Of a stretch of 64,000 nt of DNA, positions 51,186 to 58,656 are shown piece after piece. Position 1 is the first letter of the stretch. The number at the start of each line of letters is the position of its first letter. The translations under genes and the position numbers were made by a program. The stretch is from Catellatospora methionotrophica (GTDB lineage Bacteria; Actinomycetota; Actinomycetes; Mycobacteriales; Micromonosporaceae), in contig NZ_JAAOTJ010000001.1 of NCBI RefSeq assembly GCF_011297335.1, forward strand, positions 1,426,001-1,490,000, written 5' to 3'. The notes under the pieces were generated by a model. The model was not told the DNA's origin. It saw only the letters and a list, made by a program, of their open reading frames with translations, and made no database searches.

Positions 51186-51812
51186 TCAGCGGTAGATCGT
51201 CTCCTCGTAGCCCGGCCCGTAGTAGGCCTCCAGCTCCTCGATGGACTTCCGCGAGCCCTCGAAGGTCCGCGCGAGCTGCGGCCGCGACGGGGCCGACTGC
51301 GGATCCCATCCCTCGTGCTTCCACAGCGCCGAGCGCAGGAACGACTTCGAACAGTGGTGGAACACCTCCTCGATCGACACGATCACGGCCAGTTGCGGCC
51401 GGTGGCCCTTGACCACCATGTCGTCGAAGAACGGCGCGTCCGACACCAGCTCCGCGCGGCCGTTGATCCGCAGCGTGTCGGTGCGGCCCGGGATCACGTA
51501 CAGCAGGCCGATGTGCGGGTTGGCCAGGATGTTGAAGAAGCCGTCGGCCCGCCGGTTGCCCGGCCGCTCCGGGATCGCGATCGTGGTGTCGTCCAGCACC
51601 ATGGTGAAACCCGCCGGGTCGCCCTTGGGCGACACGTCGCAGCTCCCGTCCGCGTGCGCGGTCGCGACCAGGCAGAACGGCGACGCGGCCAGCCACGCCC
51701 GGTCGAACTCGTGCAGGCGGGTGCGCGTCTTGGCGACGGCGGCCGCGTGGGGCTCGCCCAGCAGCGCGCGCAACTGCTCCGGCGTGGTGATCCGATGCGG
51801 ACTCGCGCTCAT
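51186..51812 (-). CDS. Pyridoxamine 5'-phosphate oxidase-fold FMN protein (MSMEG_1061 type)
   Basis: This 208-residue split-barrel protein has FCLVATAHADGSCDVSPKGDPAGFTMVLDDTTIAIPERPGNRRADGFFNILANPHIGLLYVIPGRTD-type sequence, typical of the PPOX subfamily that binds FMN or F420. GGGAGG precedes the ATG. It probably reduces or oxidises a small molecule; the substrate is unknown. Confidence 0.85.
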   Translation of the reverse strand: MSASPHRITTPEQLRALLGEPHAAAVAKTRTRLHEFDRAWLAASPFCLVATAHADGSCDVSPKGDPAGFTMVLDDTTIAIPERPGNRRADGFFNILANPHIGLLYVIPGRTDTLRINGRAELVSDAPFFDDMVVKGHRPQLAVIVSIEEVFHHCSKSFLRSALWKHEGWDPQSAPSRPQLARTFEGSRKSIEELEAYYGPGYEETIYR

Positions 51813-52002
51813 GGCCAGGCCTCCCTCTCGCCGTTCCTGGCCGGGAGCCTACTCGCGCGGCCACCGGCGCGGACTCCCGCGCGGACGGCCACGGCAGCCG
51901 TTCCTGTCACGAAACGGCGGAACTGTCACACAACTGTCACAGTACCGCCGGATGATCGCCGTACCAGCGGGTAAGGCTCGGGTTCCATTCCCGGAGGTGA
52001 CG

Positions 52003-52350
52003 GTGGACGACGTGGTCCCGGCCGGTGCGACGCAGGTCGTGCCGCTGGTCGAAGTGCAGGTTCGCGGCGATCTGGACGTACGGTCCGCGCCCCGTGTGAA
52101 CGACGTGCTGGAGGAGGCCCTGGCGCTGCACCCGCGCCAGCTCGTCATCGACCTGGCCGACTGCGAGCTGATCGACGCGGCCGGCATCCTGCTGCTGCTG
52201 GACACCCACCGCCGCGCCATGCGCGAGGGCGGCACCGTCGCCCTGCGCTCGCCGTCCGCGCGGGCACGGCGCAACCTCAAACTGGCCCGCGTCGACCGGG
52301 TGCTGCAGGTGCTCACCCCCGAAGCCGAACCACTACGGGTGACGCCGTGA
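52003..52350 (+). CDS. STAS domain anti-anti-sigma factor
   Basis: This 115-residue STAS protein has VEVQVRGDLDVRSAPRVNDVLEEALALHPRQLVIDLADCELIDAAGILLLLDTHRRA-type sequence. The usual phospho-acceptor Ser of DS(S/T)G is replaced by DAAG, so switching by serine kinase at that site may be lost. The GTG at 52003 has GGAGG 5 nt upstream. In-frame ATG 51952 would add 17 unconserved residues. The stop overlaps the GT20-like start (GTGA). Confidence 0.8.
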   Translation: MDDVVPAGATQVVPLVEVQVRGDLDVRSAPRVNDVLEEALALHPRQLVIDLADCELIDAAGILLLLDTHRRAMREGGTVALRSPSARARRNLKLARVDRVLQVLTPEAEPLRVTP

Positions 52351-53795
52351 GCCGCGGGCGACGGTACGGCCTGGTCGTGGCCACGGACCGCCTGCCCGCA
52401 GCCGATCCCGACGACAGCCGCGACCACGTCGACGCCGCGCTCGCCGCGCTGCGGCCGCTGGTCGCGAACAGGTCCGGGGCCTGGGCTCCGGCCGGGGGCG
52501 AGGGCCCCGGCGACGGCGTGCTCGGCGTACGGTCGCCCGCCCGGGCGGGGGCCGCCGCACTCGGTGCGAGCCTGCTCCGGTCCCTGTGCCACCACCAGCC
52601 CGCGGACTTCCCGAGCAACTGGTTCGACGGCTACCTCACGGTCAACCGCCGGGTCGCCGCCGCCGTGACCGCGTCGGCGTCGGCCTCGGCGACGGTGTGG
52701 ACCCACGGCCACCAGCTCCAGCTGCTGCCGCGCCTGCTCCGCCGGATGCGCCCGGACCTGGCTGTCGTGACGCACCTGCACAGCACGTTCCCGCCCGCGG
52801 AGTCGTTCGCCCGGCTGCCCGAGCACCGGGCGCTACTGTCCGGCCTGCTCGGCGCGGACGTGATCGCACTGCCGCACCAGCGCGCGGTCGACAACCTGCT
52901 CGACCTCGCCGAACGGGTGCACGGCCTGCCGGTGCGGCAGGGCCGTATCACGCTCGGCCACCGGGGCGTACGCGTCATCGCGTACCCGCTGCCCGCCGAC
53001 ACCGGCGGGGCCCGGCGGCTCGCCCGGCTGCCCGCGGTCCGCGCGGCGGGCGGGCGCATCCGCGACGCGATGCGGGTGACCGGGACCGTGCTGCTCTCGG
53101 TGGCCGGGTGGGACCCCGCCGACGCCGTCGAGCAGCGGCTGCACGCCTTCGAGCGGTTCCTCGCCGAGCACCGCCCCGCCCCGGGCGAGGTGGCGCTGCT
53201 ACACGTGGCCTGCGGCGATCCGCGTACCCCGGCCGAGGACGCGCAGCGCCAGCGCGTCGACCGGCTCATCGCGAAGATCAACGGTACGCATGCCAGCGTC
53301 GGGCAGGCGGTCGTGCACTACGTACGCGCCGAGCCTGACCGCCGCGACCTCGCCGCGCTGTATCTGGCCTGCGAAGGGATGCTCGTCACACCGACCCACC
53401 ACGGCACCGTCACCACCGCGCACGAGTTCATCGCCGCACGCGGCGACCTCGGCGCGACGGTCGTGGTCAGCGAGCTGACCAGCCGGGCCGCCGAGCTGCC
53501 GGGTGCGATCGCGGTCAACCCGCACGACCCGGGCGCGTTCGCCGACGCGATCGCGCAGGCCACGGGCCGTTTCGGCCCCGCACCGCGGGCCCACACCGCA
53601 GCCGCCGCGACCGCACTCGACGGCTGGGCCGAGCACCTGCTCACCACCGCCCGGCCGCCCGGCTCGCTCGTGCCCGTGGTGCTGGAACGCCGCGCCCGGC
53701 CGCTGTCCGGCGGCGCCCGTGCCCGGCACACCCGGCCCGGCGGGTACGAGGTCGGCGGGCCGCCACTGGCCGCGCGGCGGGTTGTTGGGCGATGA
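52347..53795 (+). CDS. GT20-like glycosyltransferase (trehalose-6-phosphate synthase homologue)
   Basis: This 482-residue GT-B fold protein shows the OtsA pattern in diverged form. WTHGHQLQLLPRLLR stands where OtsA has HDYHLMLLP, and HLHSTFPPAESFARLPEHR replaces LHIPFPP. C-terminal HEFIAARGDLGATVVVSELTSRAAELPGAIAVNPHDPGAFADAI resembles the sugar-nucleotide site. The N-terminal OtsA glycine loop is not conserved, so glucose-6-phosphate may not be the acceptor. It is coupled to a STAS gene, which is unusual. The product is unknown. Confidence 0.78.
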   Translation: MSRGRRYGLVVATDRLPAADPDDSRDHVDAALAALRPLVANRSGAWAPAGGEGPGDGVLGVRSPARAGAAALGASLLRSLCHHQPADFPSNWFDGYLTVNRRVAAAVTASASASATVWTHGHQLQLLPRLLRRMRPDLAVVTHLHSTFPPAESFARLPEHRALLSGLLGADVIALPHQRAVDNLLDLAERVHGLPVRQGRITLGHRGVRVIAYPLPADTGGARRLARLPAVRAAGGRIRDAMRVTGTVLLSVAGWDPADAVEQRLHAFERFLAEHRPAPGEVALLHVACGDPRTPAEDAQRQRVDRLIAKINGTHASVGQAVVHYVRAEPDRRDLAALYLACEGMLVTPTHHGTVTTAHEFIAARGDLGATVVVSELTSRAAELPGAIAVNPHDPGAFADAIAQATGRFGPAPRAHTAAAATALDGWAEHLLTTARPPGSLVPVVLERRARPLSGGARARHTRPGGYEVGGPPLAARRVVGR

Positions 53796-53802
53796 TGCGG
53801 CG

Positions 53803-54480
53803 ATGGTTGCCGTACTGGTCATCGAAGACGACGACCGCATCCGCCTGTCCCTGACGCTGGCCCTGGAGGACGAGGGCTACACCGTCTCCGCTGCCGCCAC
53901 GGCCGAGGAGGGGCTGGTCCGCCAGCGCCGCGAGCCCGCCGACACCGTGCTGGTGGACCTGATGCTGCCCGGCATCGACGGCTTCGAGTGCATCCGGGAG
54001 CTGCGCCGCGCCGACGACGTGCCGATCGTGGTGGTCAGCGCCCGCGACGACACGCACGACATCGTCGCCGCGCTGGAGGCCGGGGCCGACGACTACGTCG
54101 TGAAGCCGATCGCGGTCAAGGAACTCACCGCCCGGCTGCGCGCCCTGCGGCGGCGGGCCCGCGCGGCCACCGCCGCCGGTCCGCGCACCTCCGTGGTCGG
54201 CGACCTGGAGATCCGCCCGCAGGCCGGTGAGGTGCTGCTGCGCGGCAGCCAGCTCGCGCTGACCCGCACCGAGTTCCGGCTGCTGTGCGAACTGGCCGAG
54301 CACGCCGGACAGGTGCTGTCCCGCCAGCAGCTGCTGGAGCGGGTGTGGGAGTACGACTTCGGCGACGAGCGCCTGGTCGACGTGCACATCGGGCGGCTGC
54401 GCCAGAAGGTCGAGGACGACCCCGGCACACCCGCCCGGCTGGTGACCGTGCGCGGCCTCGGCTACAAACTCCAGAGATGA
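53803..54480 (+). CDS. Response regulator, OmpR type
   Basis: This 225-residue regulator has a receiver domain (VLVIEDDDRIRLSL; phosphoacceptor Asp in VLVDLMLPGIDGFE; Lys in YVVKPI) and a winged-helix DNA-binding domain (LTRTEFRLLCELAEHAGQVLSRQQLLERVW ... VDVHIGRLRQKVEDDP). Its stop overlaps the kinase ATG (ATGA). The operon continues to a GerMN lipoprotein. Confidence 0.95.
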   Translation: MVAVLVIEDDDRIRLSLTLALEDEGYTVSAAATAEEGLVRQRREPADTVLVDLMLPGIDGFECIRELRRADDVPIVVVSARDDTHDIVAALEAGADDYVVKPIAVKELTARLRALRRRARAATAAGPRTSVVGDLEIRPQAGEVLLRGSQLALTRTEFRLLCELAEHAGQVLSRQQLLERVWEYDFGDERLVDVHIGRLRQKVEDDPGTPARLVTVRGLGYKLQR

Positions 54481-55841
54481 TCCGCAAACCGGGGCTGCGG
54501 GCGCGGGTGACGGCGGGTTTCGCCTTCGCCGCGCTCGGCGTGTCCACGGTCATGGGCGCGCTGTCCTACCAGCTCACCGAACGCTTCCTGCTGGCCCAGC
54601 GGGAGGACTCGGCGATCCGCGCGGTGGAGCTGGACGCCGCGGTCGTCGTGTCCGGCCTCGACACCGAGGACCCCGACGCGCTGACCGCGCTCAGCACCCT
54701 CAACACCGGCACCGACCGGCGCGTGTTCCTGCGCCGCGAGGCGCGCTGGTTCTCCGCCCAGGTAGACACCGCCAACACCGCCGACGAGATCCCGAAAGCC
54801 CTGGTGGCCCAGGTCGACCGGGGCGTGCCCGGCATCCAGCGGGTACGCGTCGACGGCGTGCCCGCCATGGTCATCGCGGTGCCGCTGAGCGACGGGACGG
54901 CCCTCTACGAGGTCGACTTCATGCGCGAACTGGACCGGTCCCTGAAGGTGCTCGCCCTGGTGCTGACCCTGGTGGCCGTCGGGACCACCGGGGCCGGGGC
55001 GGTGGTGGGCTCGTACGCGGCCCGGCGCGTGCTGCGCCCGCTGACCTCGGTCGCCAACGCCGCCAGCGAGATCGCCGCCGGTGACCACAGCGCCCGCCTC
55101 GACCCCGCCGCCGAACCCGAGCTGGCCCGGCTGACCACCTCGTTCAACCTGATGGTCGACCAGCTCTCCCGGCGCATGGAACGGGACCGGCGCTTCGCCG
55201 CCGACGTCAGCCACGAGCTGCGCTCACCCCTGCAGACCCTGTCGGCGGCCGCGAGCGTCCTGGCCCGCCGCCGCGCCCACCTCGACCCGCGGACGGCGAT
55301 GGCCGCCGCGCTGCTCACCGAGGAGGTCGAGCGATTCCAGGCGCTGGTCACCGACCTGATCGAGCTGTCGCGCAGCGACCAGGCCGCCGACCGCAGCTCG
55401 GTCGACGTGCCCGCGCTGGTGCGCCGGGTGTGCCGGGCCCGCGGCCTGGGCGTGAACCTGGTGTCGGTGGCCCCGGGCAGCGACGCGATCTGGCAGGTGG
55501 ACCGGCGGCGCTTCGAGCAGATCCTGGTCAATCTCGTCGACAACGCGCAGAGCCACGGCGGCGGCGCGATCGCGGTGCGCCTCGGGGGCCGCCGTATGAT
55601 CGGGTACTACGTCGAGGTCGACGACGAGGGCCCCGGTGTCAGCCTCGCCGACCGCGAGTCGATCTTCGACCGGTTCGTGCGCGGGCGCACCGCCGGAGCG
55701 CGCGGCGACAGCGAGGGCACCGGCCTCGGCCTGTCCCTGGTCGCCCAGCACGTGCAGGCCCACGGCGGCCGCGTACACGTCACCGACCGCCCCGGCGGCG
55801 GCGCCCGCTTCCGCATCGACCTGCCGAGAGTTTCCTCATGA
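54477..55841 (+). CDS. Sensor histidine kinase, HAMP/HisKA type
   Basis: This 454-residue kinase has two membrane segments (about 12-31 and 158-180) around an extracellular domain. A HAMP linker (YAARRVLRPLTSVANAASEIAAGD) and the H-box RFAADVSHELRSPLQTLS follow. The ATPase domain has NLVDNAQSHGGG, DDEGPGVSLADRESIFDRF and GTGLGLSLVAQHV. It overlaps the response regulator by 4 nt. The gene order (regulator, kinase, GerMN lipoprotein) recalls the MtrAB-LpqB cell-envelope system, but the lipoprotein here is much shorter. Confidence 0.94.
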   Translation: MIRKPGLRARVTAGFAFAALGVSTVMGALSYQLTERFLLAQREDSAIRAVELDAAVVVSGLDTEDPDALTALSTLNTGTDRRVFLRREARWFSAQVDTANTADEIPKALVAQVDRGVPGIQRVRVDGVPAMVIAVPLSDGTALYEVDFMRELDRSLKVLALVLTLVAVGTTGAGAVVGSYAARRVLRPLTSVANAASEIAAGDHSARLDPAAEPELARLTTSFNLMVDQLSRRMERDRRFAADVSHELRSPLQTLSAAASVLARRRAHLDPRTAMAAALLTEEVERFQALVTDLIELSRSDQAADRSSVDVPALVRRVCRARGLGVNLVSVAPGSDAIWQVDRRRFEQILVNLVDNAQSHGGGAIAVRLGGRRMIGYYVEVDDEGPGVSLADRESIFDRFVRGRTAGARGDSEGTGLGLSLVAQHVQAHGGRVHVTDRPGGGARFRIDLPRVSS

Positions 55842-55860
55842 TCCGCCGCTCGCTGGCGAA

Positions 55861-55921
55861 GATCGCTGTTTCGGGTCAGAACCCATGCTCCGACCGCACT
55901 TCCCGCCCTGAAACAGCGATC
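55861..55921. repeat. 61-bp long-stem hairpin repeat, copy 2, in frame at the lipoprotein 5' end
   Basis: This copy begins GATCGCTGTTTCGGGTCAG and ends CTGAAACAGCGATC. It has a 12-bp perfect outer stem and contains the same GACCGCAC octamer as copy 1 at 38573. It lies between a kinase-coupled ATG (55838) and the ATG at 55922, and leaves the frame open. Confidence 0.75.
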
Positions 55922-56497
55922 ATGCCCCGGTGGCGGGCAGGGTTCTTCGCGCGGGGCTGCGTGCTGGCGGTCGTGGCGGGGGTGGTGGCGGGGTGTGGGG
56001 TGCCCGTTGAGGACAGTCCGCGCGCGGTCGACGTCGCCGCGCCGACCCGGGCCGCGACGGGTGCGCCGTCGGCTGCCGCGTCCGGCCCCGCCGCGGAGAG
56101 CCTGTACCTGGTCCGCGACGGTTCGCTGGTCGCCGTGCAGCGGCGGCTGCCCACCGAACCCGACCCGCAGCGGCTGCTCACCGACCTGCTCGCCGGGCCG
56201 ACCGAAGCGGAGCAGGACCGGGGCATGAGCACCGCGCTCGGCGGCCGTGGCGTCGTCGCGTCGGTGCGGCTGCTCGAAGCCACCGCGTACGTCGAACTGC
56301 CCGAGGGCCTCGACGGGCGCAACGACGACGTGCTGGCCTTCGGCCAGATCGTGTGTACGCTGACCAGCCGTCCCGACATCCTCGGCGTGCTCTTCACCCG
56401 CCAGGGCGTACGCATCGGCGTGCCGCTGCCCGACGCCTCGCTGAGCCAGGAGCCGCTGCGGGCCGCCGACTACGCCGCGCTGATCGCCAACGGCTGA
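55922..56497 (+). CDS. GerMN domain lipoprotein
   Basis: This 191-residue predicted lipoprotein has a positively charged N-terminus and a lipobox (VLAVVAGVVAGC). An Ala/Pro linker and a GerMN-type domain follow (SLYLVRDGSLVAVQRRLP ... LLTDLLAGPTEAEQDRGMSTAL ... TAYVELPEG). It probably modulates the adjacent sensor kinase outside the membrane. The frame is open from an ATG at 55838 that overlaps the kinase stop (ATGA). That longer start would translate through the 61-bp repeat and give an atypical 35-residue n-region, so 55922 is preferred. Confidence 0.8.
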   Translation: MPRWRAGFFARGCVLAVVAGVVAGCGVPVEDSPRAVDVAAPTRAATGAPSAAASGPAAESLYLVRDGSLVAVQRRLPTEPDPQRLLTDLLAGPTEAEQDRGMSTALGGRGVVASVRLLEATAYVELPEGLDGRNDDVLAFGQIVCTLTSRPDILGVLFTRQGVRIGVPLPDASLSQEPLRAADYAALIANG

Positions 56498-56523
56498 CCA
56501 CCGGAGCGAACTACGCTGCAGGA

Positions 56524-57027
56524 ATGACCGAGTCCGTCGCGGTGGACGTCGACCGGCACTGCTACGGGCCGGTCGACGCCCCGATCACGCTCGTGGAGTA
56601 CGGCGACTTCGAGTGCCCGTACTGCGGCGCGGCCGCGCCCGTGCTGCGCCGCCTCATCGACGACGGCGACGGCACGGTGCGGCTGATCTACCGGCACTTC
56701 CCGCTGTTCACCGTGCACCCGTTCGCGCTGACCGCGGCGCTGGCCGCCGAGGCGTCCGGTGAGCAGTTCTGGGAGATGCACGACCTGCTGTTCGCCCACC
56801 AGAGCCGGCTGACCGACCCTGACCTGGAGAACTACGCACAGATGCTCGGCGTCGGCTCGGTCACCGGCGAGGCCGTCCAGGAGTTCCGGCCCGCCGTGGA
56901 GACCGACTACCGCTCCGGAACCACCATGGGCGTACGCGGCACGCCGACCCTGTTCGCCGACGGCCGCCTCTACCAGGGCAAAGTCGAACTCGGCGCACTG
57001 CGCAGCGCCCTGGGCATGCGCCACTGA
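56524..57027 (+). CDS. DsbA-like thioredoxin-fold oxidoreductase
   Basis: This 167-residue protein has EYGDFECPYCGAAAPVLRRL (CxxC), a helical insertion typical of DsbA and the cis-Pro loop VRGTPTLFADG. No signal peptide is visible, so it should be cytosolic or act with a membrane protein. Its 3' end meets the nhaA stop with a 4-nt gap, tail to tail. In many actinobacteria a domain of this type is fused to the C-terminus of NhaA. Confidence 0.88.
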   Translation: MTESVAVDVDRHCYGPVDAPITLVEYGDFECPYCGAAAPVLRRLIDDGDGTVRLIYRHFPLFTVHPFALTAALAAEASGEQFWEMHDLLFAHQSRLTDPDLENYAQMLGVGSVTGEAVQEFRPAVETDYRSGTTMGVRGTPTLFADGRLYQGKVELGALRSALGMRH

Positions 57028-57031
57028 CCGG

Positions 57032-58438
57032 TCAGCGATCACTCAGCGTCGGATCACGCCACGGGCCCGTCGGCAGCTCGGGCATCTCCATGTCGTCGTC
57101 GACGGTGCACAGCGGCAGCCGCTCGCCCAGGCAGCGCAGCGCCACCGAGCCGAGCACCGCCGCCAGCAGCGACCCCGCCAGCACCCCGATCTTCGCCTCG
57201 GCCTGCAGCAGCGGATCCTTGAAGGCCAGGTCGGCGATGAACAGCGAGATGGTGAACCCGATACCGGCCAGCACCGCCCCGCCGATGAGGTGCCCGTACC
57301 GCACCCGGCCCGGCAGCTCGCCCCAGCCGGTACGCAGCGCCAGCGCCGCACCGAGGCTGATGCCGACGGTCTTGCCCGCCAGCAGCGCCACCACGATGCC
57401 GATGGTCACCGGCGAGGTCAGCGCCCGGCGCAGCGTCTCGCCGTCCAGCCGCACCCCCGCGTTGGCCAGGCCGAACACCGGAATCACCAGGAACGCGCTG
57501 ACCGGGTGCAGTGCGTCCTGCAACCGGTCGTTGGGCGGCACCGTGGCCCGCGCCGCCGCGGCGGCCAGCCGGGCCCGGACCGCGTCGGCCCGCTCCAGCA
57601 CCGCCCGGCCGTAGAAGCGCAGCCGCTCGGCCTGCTCCGGCCCGACCGGCGCGGCCGGGACCAGCAGCCCGACGATCACCCCCGCGAGTGTCGGGTGCAG
57701 CCCCGACACGAACACCGCCACCCACAGCAGCAGACCCACCACGACGTACGGCTGCAACTGCCAGATCCGCGCCCAGCGCAGCCCGATCAGCACCAGCGTC
57801 AGCGCCAGCACCGCCACCAGCGCGGTTGCGGACACGCCCTCGCTGTAGAAGATCGCCATGACGCCGATCGCGCCGATGTCGTCGGCGATGGCGAGGGTCA
57901 GCAGGAACAGCCGGAGCTGGTCCGGGCAGCGCGGCCCGAACAGCGCCAGGATGCCGACCAGGAACGCGGTGTCGGTCGAGATGGGAATGCCCCAGCCGTG
58001 CAGGGCGGGCGCCGACGGGTTGAACGCGATGTAGATCAGCGCTGGCAGGATCAGGCCGCCGATCGCGCCGAGCACCGGCACCAGCACGGCCCTCGGGCGG
58101 CGCAGCTCCCCCACGGTCAGCTCTCGGCTGATCTCCAGCCCGACGGTGAGGAAGAACAGCGCCATCGCCAGGTCGTTGACCCAGTGCCGCAGGTCCAGGT
58201 CGATCCCCGCGTTGCCGACCGACACCGACGCCTTGGTATGCCAGAACTGCTCGTAGCTGTCGCCGGGCAGGTTCGCCCAGATCAGCGCCGCCACCGCCGC
58301 GACCAGCAGCAGCAGGCCGCCGCCGGCCTCGGTGGCCAGGAACCGCTGCAGCGGATACGACACGTGCGGCACCGGAATGGCCACCCGCGGCCGGGGACCG
58401 GGCCGCGGCGGCAGCGACACGGAACTCGGCTCGCTCAC
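57032..58438 (-). CDS. nhaA: Na+/H+ antiporter NhaA
   Basis: This 468-residue antiporter has about 12 membrane segments. The family signatures are LRHWVNDLAMALFFLTVGLEI, WGIPISTDTAFLVGILALFG (the aspartates of the TM4-TM5 ion site), and LFLLTLAIADDIGAIGVMAIFY (the adjacent Asp-Asp pair). Its GTG start has only a GC-rich leader. It exchanges sodium for protons and supports pH and salt tolerance. The C-terminal tail (DDDMEMPELPTGPWRDPT) is short and polar. Confidence 0.95.
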   Translation of the reverse strand: MSEPSSVSLPPRPGPRPRVAIPVPHVSYPLQRFLATEAGGGLLLLVAAVAALIWANLPGDSYEQFWHTKASVSVGNAGIDLDLRHWVNDLAMALFFLTVGLEISRELTVGELRRPRAVLVPVLGAIGGLILPALIYIAFNPSAPALHGWGIPISTDTAFLVGILALFGPRCPDQLRLFLLTLAIADDIGAIGVMAIFYSEGVSATALVAVLALTLVLIGLRWARIWQLQPYVVVGLLLWVAVFVSGLHPTLAGVIVGLLVPAAPVGPEQAERLRFYGRAVLERADAVRARLAAAAARATVPPNDRLQDALHPVSAFLVIPVFGLANAGVRLDGETLRRALTSPVTIGIVVALLAGKTVGISLGAALALRTGWGELPGRVRYGHLIGGAVLAGIGFTISLFIADLAFKDPLLQAEAKIGVLAGSLLAAVLGSVALRCLGERLPLCTVDDDMEMPELPTGPWRDPTLSDR

Positions 58439-58543
58439 CGCACCCCGCCCGCGCCCTCAGTCACCCACCCATGATCCCCGCGCAACCCCGACCGGCCCGC
58501 CCACTTTCCCGGACCAGTCCTACGCACCCCGCTCCCGCGCCCA

Positions 58544-58571
58544 CGCGTAACGGGCGGCCGCCCGTTACGCG
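58544..58571. repeat. 28-bp perfect palindrome upstream of nhaA
   Basis: CGCGTAACGGGCGG and its exact complement abut with no spacer. It lies 106 nt upstream of the nhaA start and downstream of the gamma-glutamyltransferase gene. It may be an operator or half of a double terminator with the hairpin at 58589. Confidence 0.6.
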
Positions 58572-58588
58572 GGCAGCAGCCGCGCGCC

Positions 58589-58648
58589 GCAGTTTCGGGG
58601 AAAGTGCAGCCATCGGGTGGGCCGATGGTGCAGTTTCCCCGAAACTGC
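58589..58648. terminator. Long-stem hairpin downstream of gamma-glutamyltransferase
   Basis: Arms of 28 and 27 nt (GCAGTTTCGGGGAAA start; one mismatch, one bulge) flank a 5-nt loop. It is 8 nt past the ggt stop on the minus strand, so it should act as a terminator. The following GCGATC resembles the outer ends of the 61-bp repeats. Confidence 0.65.
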
Positions 58649-58656
58649 AATCGCGA

